DNA of 64,000 nucleotides from Leptasterias polaris (taxonomy: Eukaryota; Echinodermata; Asteroidea; Forcipulatida; Asteriidae), in contig JAZGTN010000097.1 in the NCBI GenBank assembly GCA_037783415.1, positions 4,774,001 through 4,838,000 on the forward strand, given 5' to 3'. Made by a program: the position numbers and the translations under genes. Under the pieces are notes generated by a model that worked only from the letters and a program-made list of their open reading frames with translations, ran no database searches and had not been told where the DNA came from. Below, in pieces: positions 27,301 to 40,000 of this stretch (positions within the stretch are counted from its first letter, which is position 1; each line of letters starts with the position of its first letter).

Positions 27301-30300
27301 CAAGAATGTTAAGGAACGACCAATTTTTCTTTAAAAGTTGTTAAATATAATAAATGATTTGTCCTCAAACACCATAATGTCAACACTATTTCCTGCATTT
27401 TCACTGGTATTCGGTAGTTGACCAGCAAAACTGCCTCAACTACCTCGACACCACTTTAATTAAATCTACAATTTTGTATCAGTATAAATTGTTTTTAAAC
27501 CTTTTTTGTGGCCGCGTCCATGTTTAAAAAGCCTGTGCATCTTCACACAGCATTTCTCACATTAAAAGAATCCCAATATAACTAGCCATCAAAATCTACA
27601 TTATTAACAAGTGGATATAAATTCATTGACAGGATTTACAGGTTCTATCAAAACAGACTTAATTCAATAAATCACTTTGTCGCCATAAAACGTCACATAA
27701 TTTAAGGCAATATTTTTTCATCTTTAATACATGTTATTTACAAAATGCAAAAAAATCCTATAACCGTTTTATAATCTCTGTATTGTTGAGGTGTGATCTG
27801 TTTGTAACCATGGATGAACTTCAAATTGTTGAACCCTACATTAGGTGGGAACAGATTATGTGTTTATTCAATTGTCAATTAGAACACTGCAGTATCAACA
27901 TGAAATCTAAGTCAACATTAGTATATTGTCCTAGTTTTTTTCATCTGATCACAGAGAAAAGACAGTGTGTTTTGATAAAGAGAAGTCAAGTAGGTGTATC
28001 CTTATTTCATGCTTCATAATAGCTTTATCAATAAACTACAATGAAGAGTGCACACATAGTTGCACATAGTCCATACACAAGGGAGTCAAAACTCACATGC
28101 ACTGAATGCCATGAACGTTCCTTGTGTGGCATGATCTTGGGGTTAAATGCATTTGTATGAACAAACTCAATCTCATAAGTAGTGACATGAAATACTGTAC
28201 TGGTTGTTTTCACTCCTTTAACAAAAAAATATTTTGTTTCCAAAGTAAGGCAATAGGTGTACAAGTGATTACACCTTTAAGAAATGTTTAATAATATTGA
28301 GTGAATCATCAATTGTTGGAACCAGTCGAAGCTCTGGTAGTAAAAACCTATCCAATACCCTGGGCCTAATTTTATGCGATGCCTTTTGAAACTCTGTACA
28401 GTGCAGAATTCCACAGAAAACACTGACAAGAAATTGGGCCCTATTTCTGCAATACATAATTGTCTTCCAACTTTGCTTAACAATTTTAGCTGCACTAGGG
28501 TAGCTTGTTGAAGTTGGTATCTAAAAAAACAAGTCAACTGTTTAACTTACATGAATGTTTTCCAACCAAAACCTTTCATTAAAGGGAGGTTTTGAGTGAA
28601 TTCATGCATTCCAGTCCTCCATTTAGGAATAAAATTGCCGTAGAATAAAACTAACCTGTGAAAGATTCAACACATGAGGTTCTGTTGAATCAAGAAAAAT
28701 TTCATAAAATGCTTTCATGACTTAACAAAAAACACAAAGAGGTAGCAAAACTGCAATTTATTTCAATTCCTAAAAAAAAAAACATATTTCAAGGAAGTAA
28801 AGTCAAGATGACTGCCACTAATTTCAATTAGCATCCAGTCTTAAAAACCTGAGAATGTGACGGCAACTGGATACATGGGATCCAGTGATCAATGCACTTT
28901 GAGTAATTGTATTGAACCTGCCATACTGGTGGCAAATCAGGACAACTTGACCAAGATGTTCAACAAAGCACCAAGGCATTTGCCAGCAGGATGTTTTTTT
29001 GTGCAGTTGTTTCATGACGATGCTGCAAACCAAACAAAATATCAGACATTCAAAAGGAACTAAAAAAGTATTAAATAAACTATGAAGTTCTGTGCTTTTG
29101 GCATTTTGAGGGGTGAAAAACTAAGCCTCCATGTGCCTAAAACAGAGAAATAGACACACTCTTTTTTGGAAATTAGATCCATATAAATCTTCTAAGTTTA
29201 CTGGAAAAATTTCTGTAACATCGATGGTGGGTTCCAGGGGGCGAAGCCCCCGGAAGCTCTGAGCTTTTGGCATTTTGAGGGGTGAAAAATCAAGCCTCTG
29301 TGTGCCTGAAACAGAGAAATAGACACACTTTTATTGGAAATTAGATCCATATAAATCTTCTAAGTTTACTGGAAAAATTTCTGTAACATCGATGGTGGGT
29401 TCCAGGGGGCGAAGCCCCCTGGAAGCTCTGAGCTTTTGGCATTTTGAGGGGTGAAAATCAAGAAAATGTTAATCCCACAAATCTCGCGTTTAGATCTGGT
29501 CGCTGCAATATCTGGTTTCATGCAGATTCATTCAAAAAATATAGTTCAAGCTTAGTGTAGTCTTTACACTTGAATGCCAGAACGACATGAAATGTATTTT
29601 ATCCAGGACAAATTGGCTTATGTTATCGTGCAACTCTAAGCATTTACAAGTGACATATCATGAAGGGTTCATTTTGGCAGAAAGAAACAAATTTGATAGG
29701 CATAGGATGAAAAGACACCACACACACACTTGTGGCTAATTTTTAAGCAGGAAAAAAAACAAAACACAAAAAATCTTTTCAAATTTTACGGGGTGGGGGG
29801 GGGCACATGCCCCCTGCCCCCCCCCCCCCCCCCTGGATCCCAGCCTGCATGTATCACCTAATGACTTGTCATGTTCTAGGCTCTGTATAGACCATGTTAC
29901 ATTTGTTTACAGAGTGGTGACCTTGTACATTCTAAAGCATTTCCTGCTGGGCAAGATACTACACAGGCTATATGGGAAAATTTACATTTTGTGTCATAAT
30001 TTTCACATAAATTCAAAATTTACAAAAGCAACAGCTGTACAGCTTTTGAGAAGTCCCCCCTTTCTTCATATCAAAAGTTGAGAAAAATCAGACAGTGCAA
30101 TCTTCATAAAACATAAGATTTGTTGTTTTCTTCCATTGATCTGTGTACAAATGTGCCTGCAGGAAGTCCAGGCTCTGTGGCTCTTTTGTAAACATGTGAT
30201 GTCACAGGTCACATCGTCTATAGAACCTCAACTAATGACTGCTCCCTTGTACCTCACCAAGCACAGGAATTAAAAATATATCTACAGAGACAGCTTTATA

Positions 30301-30502
30301 GTCTGTTGAGCATATCTGGTTTTGACCTCGGATCAAGGATTAAGTTGAATGGTAACACAATAGGCGATGACAACAGCTCCTCAATTCATGGAAGGCCTCC
30401 AGGCTGTGGTGTACATTGACTATTCCAGTGGTTCAACAGTGAGTGTCAGAGGTGATACACATCAAGAGAGGGCATCATTAATCACTCTTCCATGATGGTT
30501 GT
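24312..30502 (-). repeat. direct duplicate A of the KIF26 3' end and 3' UTR
   Basis: Collinear with 31247-37028 in the same orientation. It includes the stop codon (30482-30484) and six preceding codons of the terminal KIF26 exon, with one Val-to-Met difference. At its left edge is an AATAAA on the - strand (about 24361), the presumed 3' UTR polyadenylation signal. Copy A has extra sequence near 24840-25360 and 29092-29848; copy B has its own insertions. It is separated from the functional last exon by copy B. Confidence 0.85.
29094..29462. repeat. tandem repeat, unit ~170 bp, with GGGGGCGAAGCCCCC hairpin
   Basis: Two full units and a partial third starting GCTTTTGGCATTTTGAGGGG. Each full unit ends with a GC-rich hairpin around GCGAAGC. 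It is present only in duplicate A. The inserted stretch ends in long G and C homopolymers near 29795-29832. Confidence 0.8.
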
Positions 30503-31246
30503 TGATAAGGGGTTGTTATAAAATCTAAAGATAAATTAATCTTTTTGTTTTCTTGTGGATTTTGTTCACAAGTCCTTTTCTTCGTGTGTTTGATATACAT
30601 TTCTTCTATTCGTTTATTTTTATCTGAAGTTGGTTTCTTTAACCTTCAATGATCTGACGTGCCAGACATCTCGGCATGTAAGTTTGGTTATGATTATGCC
30701 AAGAGTCACCAGCTAGTTGTAGGTAGGCCTAGTCATGCCTGGTTATTCTCGAATGCTTCAATCGTTAACATTATTCACTACTCTGTACCGACCATGGGCA
30801 GCCATCTTTTCATTCAAAATCGCTAAGGCCTATACTTGGAGATAACGCGAAACTAGTGTAGAAATGAGTTTTCCCTAAAAATATTTGCCTTTACTACAGG
30901 CAGCTACGAATCAGAAGGCATATAGCATAGAATTTGAATTTGAATGCAAACATTTTGAAAAAGATTGCCCATTAATGAAATTGAATGGTTGACCACCTCT
31001 TGCCGCTGGCTTTTACGAAATTGAATGAGTCTTGCAGTCTGATGAAATTGAATGGTCTTATTTGACCAGTGAATGCTAAACTGGCGAAATAGAATGACTC
31101 CTTTAAACTGTTAAATGCTGCTTCAACGGAGCATTCGTTTTCAAACGAAATTGAATGAGCCAGGAGTTAAAATGAATGGATTTTTGTTGAAATTGGCCGG
31201 GAAAACCTATAAAAAACATTAATATCACGCAGGAAAATACAAGAAC
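30503..31246. other. spacer between the two 3' UTR copies, with a GAAATTGAATG repeat
   Basis: Not shared with the duplicates. Between 30977 and 31158 the motif GAAATTGAATG or a one-base variant recurs about five times at irregular 26-60 base spacing. No coding sequence. Confidence 0.55.
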
Positions 31247-34200
31247 AGAACTTCAACATGATCAATCTTATCAGATTACAAAGAACACAAATTGTTTATT
31301 CATACAATAATCAAAATGTAGGAGCCCAGTGCACTAACAATCACAGCATGAAGGGGGGGGGGGGGGCATGAGAGTACAATTGTCTTGCATGGATTGTTGC
31401 ATTTTTCAGTTCATATTAAAGGACAACAAGCCTTTCGGGAAAGTTATTACAAAAATTTCATATATTATATAACACAATGACATTTCAGTTGCTCAGACAG
31501 CATGAAATTATTTGAAGTTAAAATGCTAAAATTAGATAACACATTTTGGTATTAGTTTTTGTTTTTATACAAGTAAAATATAAGCTACAGAGATCCTTGT
31601 CAACAGTCTAAGGTTGTGTGTCCAGCCAATGTTTGTCCCTCTTGTCTCGATAATGTAAAGTCAACTACTAGTAACACAGGTTGACTATGACAACTTAAGC
31701 AGTCAAGGAGGAAATTACAGTGTTTTTATAGCCTAGTTACACTATTTCCCAAATCATATTTTACGCAATACAACTGAAGTTTACAGTTCCAACAATCGAG
31801 GGCCTGGTTGTGACATGTACATTCACACTCGCAAGATTCTGTAATGTACACATGCTCGAGGTTGCAACGACCCAAACCGTCCTATTGATCATGACGCTGT
31901 CGCACGTACATGAACAGTTTGTGCTTACACAGTCATCTAATAAGTCTTCAAAACAAACATTTTCAGCAAAGCTTGTGAAAAGTTCTGACTTTATTGATAA
32001 AGCGTCCATTTTGAATTGATCAGATTACCAGTAAAGCAACATGCAAGTATTGAAATAACATAAAGTGTGAAGCTTACAGCCTATCCATGCTCCAACTGAC
32101 GCAAATGCAATTAAGAAATCAGTTGTTACAAATTTGACTGGTAAACAAAAATTTGGAGCTGGAATCTTTGTTTAACATCATAACATGCATAGTAATCACA
32201 CCTGTTCTTGGTTGAAAGAAGATCTCTGCTATGGCTAGATCATTGCGTCTACCCTACTGAAAACCACTGTGAAAGCCAACAACCTACTGCCATTGTCAAA
32301 CATTCCATTCAGAAATGGTCTGTATTGACCCTATTCATCTGATGTCATCATCAAAAATAACGGGAGTCAATGTCCTGGAGCATTTGAGCCAATGGCATTT
32401 ACATGTGTAATATAATGTGAACGCCCAATTTGACTCCCAAAACTGCCAACATGTCACCAGAGTGTAACCGCAATGTTATGGTGGTGCAATTAGACCAACA
32501 CTTTCAACTTCCCCTTGTGAAACAGCATTAATTACTATAAATACCCAAATAGGACTACTTTGCCCCTGTCAACCTGGTTTAGTTAAACCTTGCTTTCTAT
32601 GATTTGAAAAAGGGTTGGAATCGCACTACTTCACGTTTGACTTCCGTGCCTGCGGCTGTTTTTTCTGTTTCCCTGCTGCCTAGTTTGTTCTAGTTCAAGC
32701 GTAGCGTGTAACTCTATTCTCATGCTTTTCACCTAGAGTGGCCTTTTGTGCCTTGCAATGTGCAACTTCCTTAAAGTTAAAGAAAGAAATTTTAAAAACC
32801 TGTAAACAAGCTTTCTTTCTGTTGAAATCAACCATATACATACATATATATCAAACCAGTTTTAGGTTAGTGTTGTGACACCCTTTTCTTTTCCCCCGTT
32901 TTCCTTACAAAGGGAAGGGAAGTGAACTTATGGCTGTTTAGTAAGATTTACAGGCATACAATTTCCTCTGGGTTTTTTTTTAATTTAAGTGCAATAGAAA
33001 ACTGAAACAAATATTGTACACAATTGTATTAGACAGTTTCCTCCTTTTGCAACAAAAGAGTTTTGTCTGGGTTCATTAACCTTAGACTGCACCCTAAAAC
33101 TGGGACTGTTGTTGGTGACATTCAAATGAATTAAAATGACTACTATATTATAATAGAGTGCCTAGCTCCCAAGCAATTATGCGTAACTTGTAAGTGTTTC
33201 TGCAAGATTTTAACTCCATCTACAAACATGTACAATATAACTGTACAACTGTACACAATAAAATAGGTCCTCATAAATAAACACTTTATAAATCTGTGCT
33301 CAATTAAACTCCTTACTCTGCTATATCAATTTAAACCTTAACCCCCCCCCCCCCCCCCATGACAAGTCATCCATTTATTGAAGTGTTTCAATACTAATCT
33401 ACCAATTTCCTTTTGACATGAAAATAGCAAATCTTTTGGTTTTAATGTACAAAAAACTCTCGTTCATTCACCCATGATACAGTTACTGCATTTCCTCTCT
33501 CTACACAATTAAATTATAGACATGAGTCGATATACACTTATAAACAGACTGGATATCATATCAATGGTACCCTGTTCTAGTAGTTTGTTTTGCTTTGATC
33601 GGATTCATCATTTTACCAGATGGCAAGAATGTTAAGGAACGACCAATTTTTCTTTAAAAGTTGTTAAATATAATAAATGATTTGTCCTCAAACACCCAAA
33701 TTCCATTAATGTCAACACTATTTCCTGCATTTTCACTGGTATTCGGTAGGTGACCAGCCAAACTGCCTCAACTTCCTCGACACCACTTTAATTAAATCTA
33801 CAATTTTGTATCATTATACATTTTTTTTAAACCTTTTTGTGGCCGTGTCCATGTTTAAAAAGCCTGTGCATCTTCACACAGCATTTCTCACATTAAAAGA
33901 ATCCCAATATAACTAGCCATCAAAATCTACATTATTAACAAGTGGATATAAATTCATTGACAGGATTTACAGGTTCTATCAAAACGGACTTCATTCAATA
34001 AATCACTTTGTCGCCATAAAACGTCACATAATTTAAGGCAATATTTTTGCATCTTTAATACATGTTATTTACAAAATGCTAAAAAGCCCTATAAGCTTAT
34101 ACAATTTTCTAGTGTATGTCTTTTGCAGCATGGCAATATAAAGTTGCCTGTGCAGTTTACTGGTCTGACTTCATTGGCAGACTAATAAATGCATATGGCA

Positions 34201-37007
34201 TCCACCTGAATCAACAATGTCCTTCTGTTTTATAATCTCTGTATTGCTGAGGTGTGATCTGTTTGAATTGTGTACCCATGGATGAACTTCAAATTGTTGA
34301 ACCCTACATAAGGTGGAAATAGAACATGTGTTTATTCAATTGTCAATTAGAACACTGCAGTATCAACATGAACTCTAATTCAACATAGTTTCTTGCCCTG
34401 GTTGTTTTCATCTGATCATAGAGAAAAGACACTGGGTCTATGTTTTGATAAAGAGAAGTCAAGTAGGTGTATCTGAATTTCATGCTTCATAATAGCTTTA
34501 TCAATAAACTACAATGAAGAGTGCACACATGGTTGCACATAGTCCATACACAAGGGAGTCAAAACTCACATGCACTGAATGCCATGAACGTTCCTTGTGT
34601 GGCATGATCTTGGGGTTAAATACTGTACTGATTGTTTTCACTCCTTTAACAAAATAATATTTTGTTTCCAAATTAAGGCAATATGTGTACAAGTGATTAC
34701 ACCTTTAACAAATGACCACATTCAAAGAGATACCGGACAAAACATTGGGTGAATCATCAATTGTTAGAACCATGCTCTGGTTGTAAAACCAATCCAATAC
34801 CCTGGGCCTAATTTTATGCAATACCTTTTGAAACTCTGTACAGTGCAGAATTCCACAGAAAACACTGACAAGAAATTGGGCCCTATTTCTGCAATACATA
34901 ATTTTCTTCTAACTTTGCTTAGCAATTTTAGCTGCACTAGGACAGTTTGTTGAAGTTGGTATCTAAAATAGAAGTCAATAATTACTCTGTTTAATTTACA
35001 TGATTTTTTCCCCACGAACCCTTTCATTAAAGGGAGGTTTTGAATGAATTCATGCATTCCAGTCCTCCATTTAGGAAGAAAACTGCCGTAGAATTCTGCC
35101 ATAAAATGCTTTCATGACTTGAGGTAGCAGAACTGCAATTTATTTCAATTCCTTAAAAATAAACATATTTCAAGGAAGTAAAGTCAAGATGGCTGCCATT
35201 GATTTCAATCAGCATCCAGTCCAAAAAACACACTTAGGATGTGAAGGCAACTGATACATGGGATCCAGTGATCAATGCACTTCGATTTTTATTTCGGGAG
35301 TATTGTTTTTTAAATTCCATAAACCAAATGAACTTTTGATTAATTATTTATGCAGTTTATGACCTTGAAAGCATAACAGGGAAGCACCAAATAACAAATC
35401 CAAGCATTTCACAAGACAGATGACGTGCAGGTAAAACTAACATGCGTCCCATCCGGTATAAAATGGGCTATTTTTGTTCTATGTGGATGAACTAGTATAG
35501 AAAAGGATGCAAAATATAGCTGAACTTAGTTTGAACCAAAATAGTTCCAGGAAACATGACAAAACTCAACTACTATTAGTACTAAGAGCACCATTAGATT
35601 GTGCAATTGTTGACACATTTTCATTGTAACATGTTTCTAATGTTTTTGTGACATGTTGCATTGCTTTATCACCTCGCAAGAAAGGAGAGGCCGGTTAGAA
35701 TTTAACTACTCATTTTAGACGGCAATTTTAATTTCAGGATGACTGGTACCAATACCAGGTAACAGTTTTGTAAAGAATATACATCATCATATTATTATAA
35801 TCAGCTAACTGTTTTCCCTTGCTTGACGCCCAGTGCAATAGAACACTTCCATCTTGTCCCCCCATTGTGGGAGTCAAATTGTACACAAAGGAATTGACCC
35901 TCTAATGTTTGCAATGGTAGAGGTGCATTTTGCGGAAGGTGTGTTCCGGGTCTGCAAGGGGTCAATACTGTGATGGTAAAGGTAGCATCTTCAGTTAATT
36001 TATATAATTGTATTAAACCTGACATAAAGGTGGTAAATCAGAACAACTTGACCAAGATGTAAACAAAGCACCAAGGCATTCATTTGCCAGCAGAATGTTT
36101 GTGTGTGCAGTTGAATGAAGATGCTTCAAACCAAACAAAATATCGGAAATTCAAAAGGAACTCAAAAAGTATTAAAGGGTGTGTACAACATTGGCTTAAA
36201 CTTTCACAGGTTTGTTATTTCATGTATATGTTAGGTCACATCAAGTGTGGATACAGGTCTTTGGCAATTACCAATGTTGTACACACCCTTTAAATAAACT
36301 ATGAACAAAAATCAACACTGTCTTCAGGGTCTTTTTTAAAGCTTATGCTGCAACATCATCTGCATTTAAATCACCTCTTCTGCCTTAACTATTGTTGAAA
36401 TGATCTATCCATGCATGTATCACCAAATGACTTGTCATGTTCTAGGCTCTGTGTAGAACCTCATGATAACGATTGCTCCCTTGTACCTCATTCAACCTGT
36501 TCACACCAGTCAACAGTACAAGTACATCATTATTGATTGCCTCCATCAAATGCCAATTAGGATCCTGTCCTGTAGGTCTTTCTGTCAAGTGGCATTAGTC
36601 AAAAGAGTAGGCTCAGTATCATCTGAGGTAAGATAACCCTCCAATATGCACTCCTAGTATATGACTATTGCACCTCCAACATTTCTCCAATACTCAATCA
36701 TTCCATAAAAAAATGTAAGACTTCAAAAGAAAGTGGGTTCAGTTCCTTATCTTACAAAAGCAGGCTTTACCAAGCACAGGAAATATATCCACAGAGACAG
36801 CTTCATAAGTCTGTTGAGCATATTGGGGTTTGACCTCAAGTGTGGGGGTTTAAGTTGAATGGTAACACAATAGGTGATGACAACAACTCCTCAATTCATG
36901 TAATGTAGTTATGTTTGAAGGCCTCCAGGCTGTGGTGTGCATTGACTATTCCAGCGGTTCAACAGTGAGTGTCAGAGGTGATACACATCAAAAGAGGGCA
37001 TCATTAA
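31247..37007 (-). other. KIF26: KIF26 3' UTR (duplicate B, contiguous with the coding exon)
   Basis: Runs from just after the TGA at 37008-37010 to an AATAAA on the - strand near 31295, followed by the homology edge with copy A. No other gene is seen on either strand. Long 3' UTRs are usual for KIF26 genes. It contains the short TTAA element at 36176-36289 and a copy-specific stretch at about 35284-35998. Confidence 0.6.
36176..36289. mobile_element. 114-bp TTAA MITE with an identifiable empty site
   Basis: Ends are AGGGTGTGTACAACATTGG and its inverted copy, flanked by TTAA at 36172-36175 and 36290-36293. Duplicate A has AGTATTAAATAAAC at the matching place, a single TTAA with no insertion. 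Confidence 0.85.
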
Positions 37008-37090
37008 TCACTCTTCCACGATGGTTGTCTCTTTCTCCATGGTCTTAAGGAACTGGGGTGGGCTGGGCTCCATCTCTTCCAAAATGTGCA
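37008..37090 (-). CDS. KIF26: KIF26 terminal exon
   Basis: Acceptor TTTTCTGCAG. Reads (V)[18 protein letters not shown] then KETTIVEE and TGA (37008-37010). The last six codons and the stop are repeated at 30482-30502. Confidence 0.6.
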
Positions 37091-40000
37091 CTGCAGAAAA
37101 TAACCATACAGTTTTAGAAACGATCACAAATCTACAAACTGGTTTTACCTAGCGATAAAAGTGTGGTCCAGATTTTGTTTACAGGTTTTTTGAATGGTTT
37201 GAAAATGATACATCTAGTATTTCCTTGTACTGTAATGTGCCCCGGATATCCACAATTCCAAATATGATACTTGGCCTACAGGGAAGTATTTTGACCTTTG
37301 ACAGGCAAGTGCACTCCCCACCCCAGTAGCAGTGGCTTGATAAGCACTTCATGAATGGTTTCAAAACTTTATTATCCTTGTCTAATGCTCTGATCTGAAA
37401 TCAAATCAAATCCCACCAACATAAAAAATACCTTGCAAAAACAAAATGTACACCGAAAGAGCAAGTACAGAGTCGGTAATTATCAACAAAAACAACAACA
37501 ATTGAAATCTGACAAAATACTACAAAGAAAGTTCAAACCAGTGCCTATCATCCACAAAAATATTTTAGCCTGAAAAATGCCTAATTCAAGGAAATACATG
37601 TGTAGCAATTACCCCACAAACCCCCTTCACTTGTTTCAATGGGAGACATTAGATGGCAGCAGACTACCAGGTAGATCCATTGTTCTTGGTAATGTGCGCA
37701 TGCTCAGAACAACGTAAACAATGGAAATTTACCTGATAAGTCTGCTGCCACCTAGCGTTCCAAAGTCTCCCATTGCTGCTATGCCTGGGCCCAATCTGCT
37801 TACTGCCGAATTCTGCGCTTGCGATCATCATTCTTCGCTTATACTAGCTGCGTGAGCAAAGAATGCCTAGTAACATGAACTACGCATGCGCACAAGCGGA
37901 AATTCCCTGCCAACTTGTGAAATATGACTGACACAAGCGCAGAATTTCCTGCCTCTGTAAGCGCAGATTCATTGCTTACGTGAAGCAGACCAATGAAATT
38001 GGCCCAAATTATAGAGGAATGGAATAAATTATTCCTCCAACCAACAATGATGTGCATTCCCTTTAAAATGCAACTTCAAAAACAGACATTGGAGAGTCGA
38101 GTGTGATTGATAATTCTTACCTCTGACTTGGGGCCTTTTATCCTGTCCTCGGCACTTAAAGAATCACTCTATACATCCAAGCAGTCACGGACAGAGAAAG
38201 AGGGAAGAGCAACCAGGAGCAATGGGGGGAAGAGAGAAAAACACAGAGGAAATGAGCCGTGAGTTGATGGATGGAAACTACTCCAAATTATTAGCGATTT
38301 AGGAAACAAACAATCATTGGGTTTGGAGTGTGTGCAAAAAAGTGAAGTGGTGTTGTTATGGTACTTGGCACTCCAAACAGTGTAGTGCATTTGAAGGGCT
38401 GGTATTGTGTATACACCATTCGATTGCTTGCAAGGGAATCTCATCACGTCCAAGTTAGATCGGAATGGAAAAAGCTGCTTCTGCATAACGCAGTTTCCCT
38501 CAACTTCCCTTTGAATCAATAATAGCAAGCATTCACAATCATTTAGAATTATTTAAAAAACAAAACAATCATTTGTTACAATTATTTATGATTATTACAA
38601 CTGTTGAGTTGATGCAGTTTCTTTCATGCACTTGAATATCGTTAAACCAAATCAAACAACTGAATGCAAACAAAATAAAACCTTGTGACAGCATTACATG
38701 TAATTGACAAAGGGAGCTTATCAAACCATGCGATTCCAACAGAAGAGATGAAATCATCAAAACAAAACAAAATAAGCAAAAACATCAAAAGCAGCCAAAA
38801 AGTAACTTGAAAACTAAAGAGAAACAAACTCATTTTTAATCCCAACATGTATTGAGGTGTACAAAGTCCAGCCATGGTTCAAGGTATGGCACATATTCGC
38901 TCCATAGAATTTCATAAATGTTTTGAATGGCATGACAATAGGATCTACATGACTCACAATTGAAATTCTTGGGTAAATGTTTGTTTTAAAACTGATTTAT
39001 ACTGGGCTGGGGATAACAAGTGGTATGCCTATAAACAGATCCTGTTAAACAGGCAACTTATGTTTTGAGCGGTGTCATTTTGCTACACAGTCAAGTGGTT
39101 CGCCATCCAACAAGGTGTGTTCAAAAAACGACCAGTAAAGATGGCTAACTTAACACTATGTGGCGTCAGGTAGGAACTATCTGCACATGCCTCTATTGAA
39201 CCATGACAAGACGGTTTATTTGTTCAGTCTTTTATTTTTACAAAGAATGCTTTGACTAACGTACAGGGTTGTCTGCTGTTTGGACTCCAAGTGCTTTGTA
39301 GGTTGACAACCAGGCAAAATAAGGACAGAGTAACAATGAGACAGGGAGAGAGAAAAAGAGATTTTAGGATGGATGAGAAGATGGAAGATTTCGAAAGAGG
39401 ACACCAGATAGAAACAACAATACAACAATTAGGAAACAATAAAGATGAGAAAACCAACAGTTCAAATGTGGATGTTTATTTATTTAATTATTTATTTTTC
39501 CACAGGACTTCGGAAAGTCCTGAGTATCCGGTAAAACATACATAGTATTTCTTATCCCTGATGCAAATTTCAAATCTGTTAATATTTAGTGTACATTTAT
39601 AAATCTTGTAAACTTTTTTGTTCACTGCTGTATAATTTTCAATCGAAAGAATCAATTCTAAAAAGATACTAAGCACTTTTCTAAAATGATACTAAGCAAG
39701 ATAGGAACAGAGTTATAAACCTCTTCTTCAGGGCCATGTTACACGAGGAAATTAACAGTAAAAAATTCCTCTTAAAAAAAAAGAAGAAGATTTTTCACAT
39801 TAATTTCTTTGGAATAGTGGCAAAATGATTGATAAATATCTCTTGTACCACAAAATTGTTCTTTTAGCATGCAGTGCAGTTGTTCCACAATGTTACCTGT
39901 ATGAGTTCTCTGGTGTGACATGGCCCCTGTCTCTACTCCTTACAAAGACATGTTTTTCACTCTTTTTCTTGAAAATGGATGGGATAATTTCCAAACAGGT

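Larger units (their letters stand above)
31247..37028 (-). repeat. direct duplicate B of the KIF26 3' end and 3' UTR
   Basis: Partner of 24312-30502. Similarity ends right of GATGGTTGT at 37028, inside the last coding exon, and left at AGAACTTCAACA (31247). The part 33085-34080 is almost identical to 26770-27730, while other parts differ visibly. Confidence 0.85.

Noticed and set aside
27783..28019. Small protein-coding gene in the 3' UTR duplicates
   Set aside because: The corresponding frame is not preserved in the second copy, so coding constraint is unlikely.
37179..37364. Cys-rich reading as a KIF26 exon
   Set aside because: Open for 61 codons, but no donor gives the phase needed by the final exon and no conserved block is seen; the 38121-38154 micro-exon fits better.
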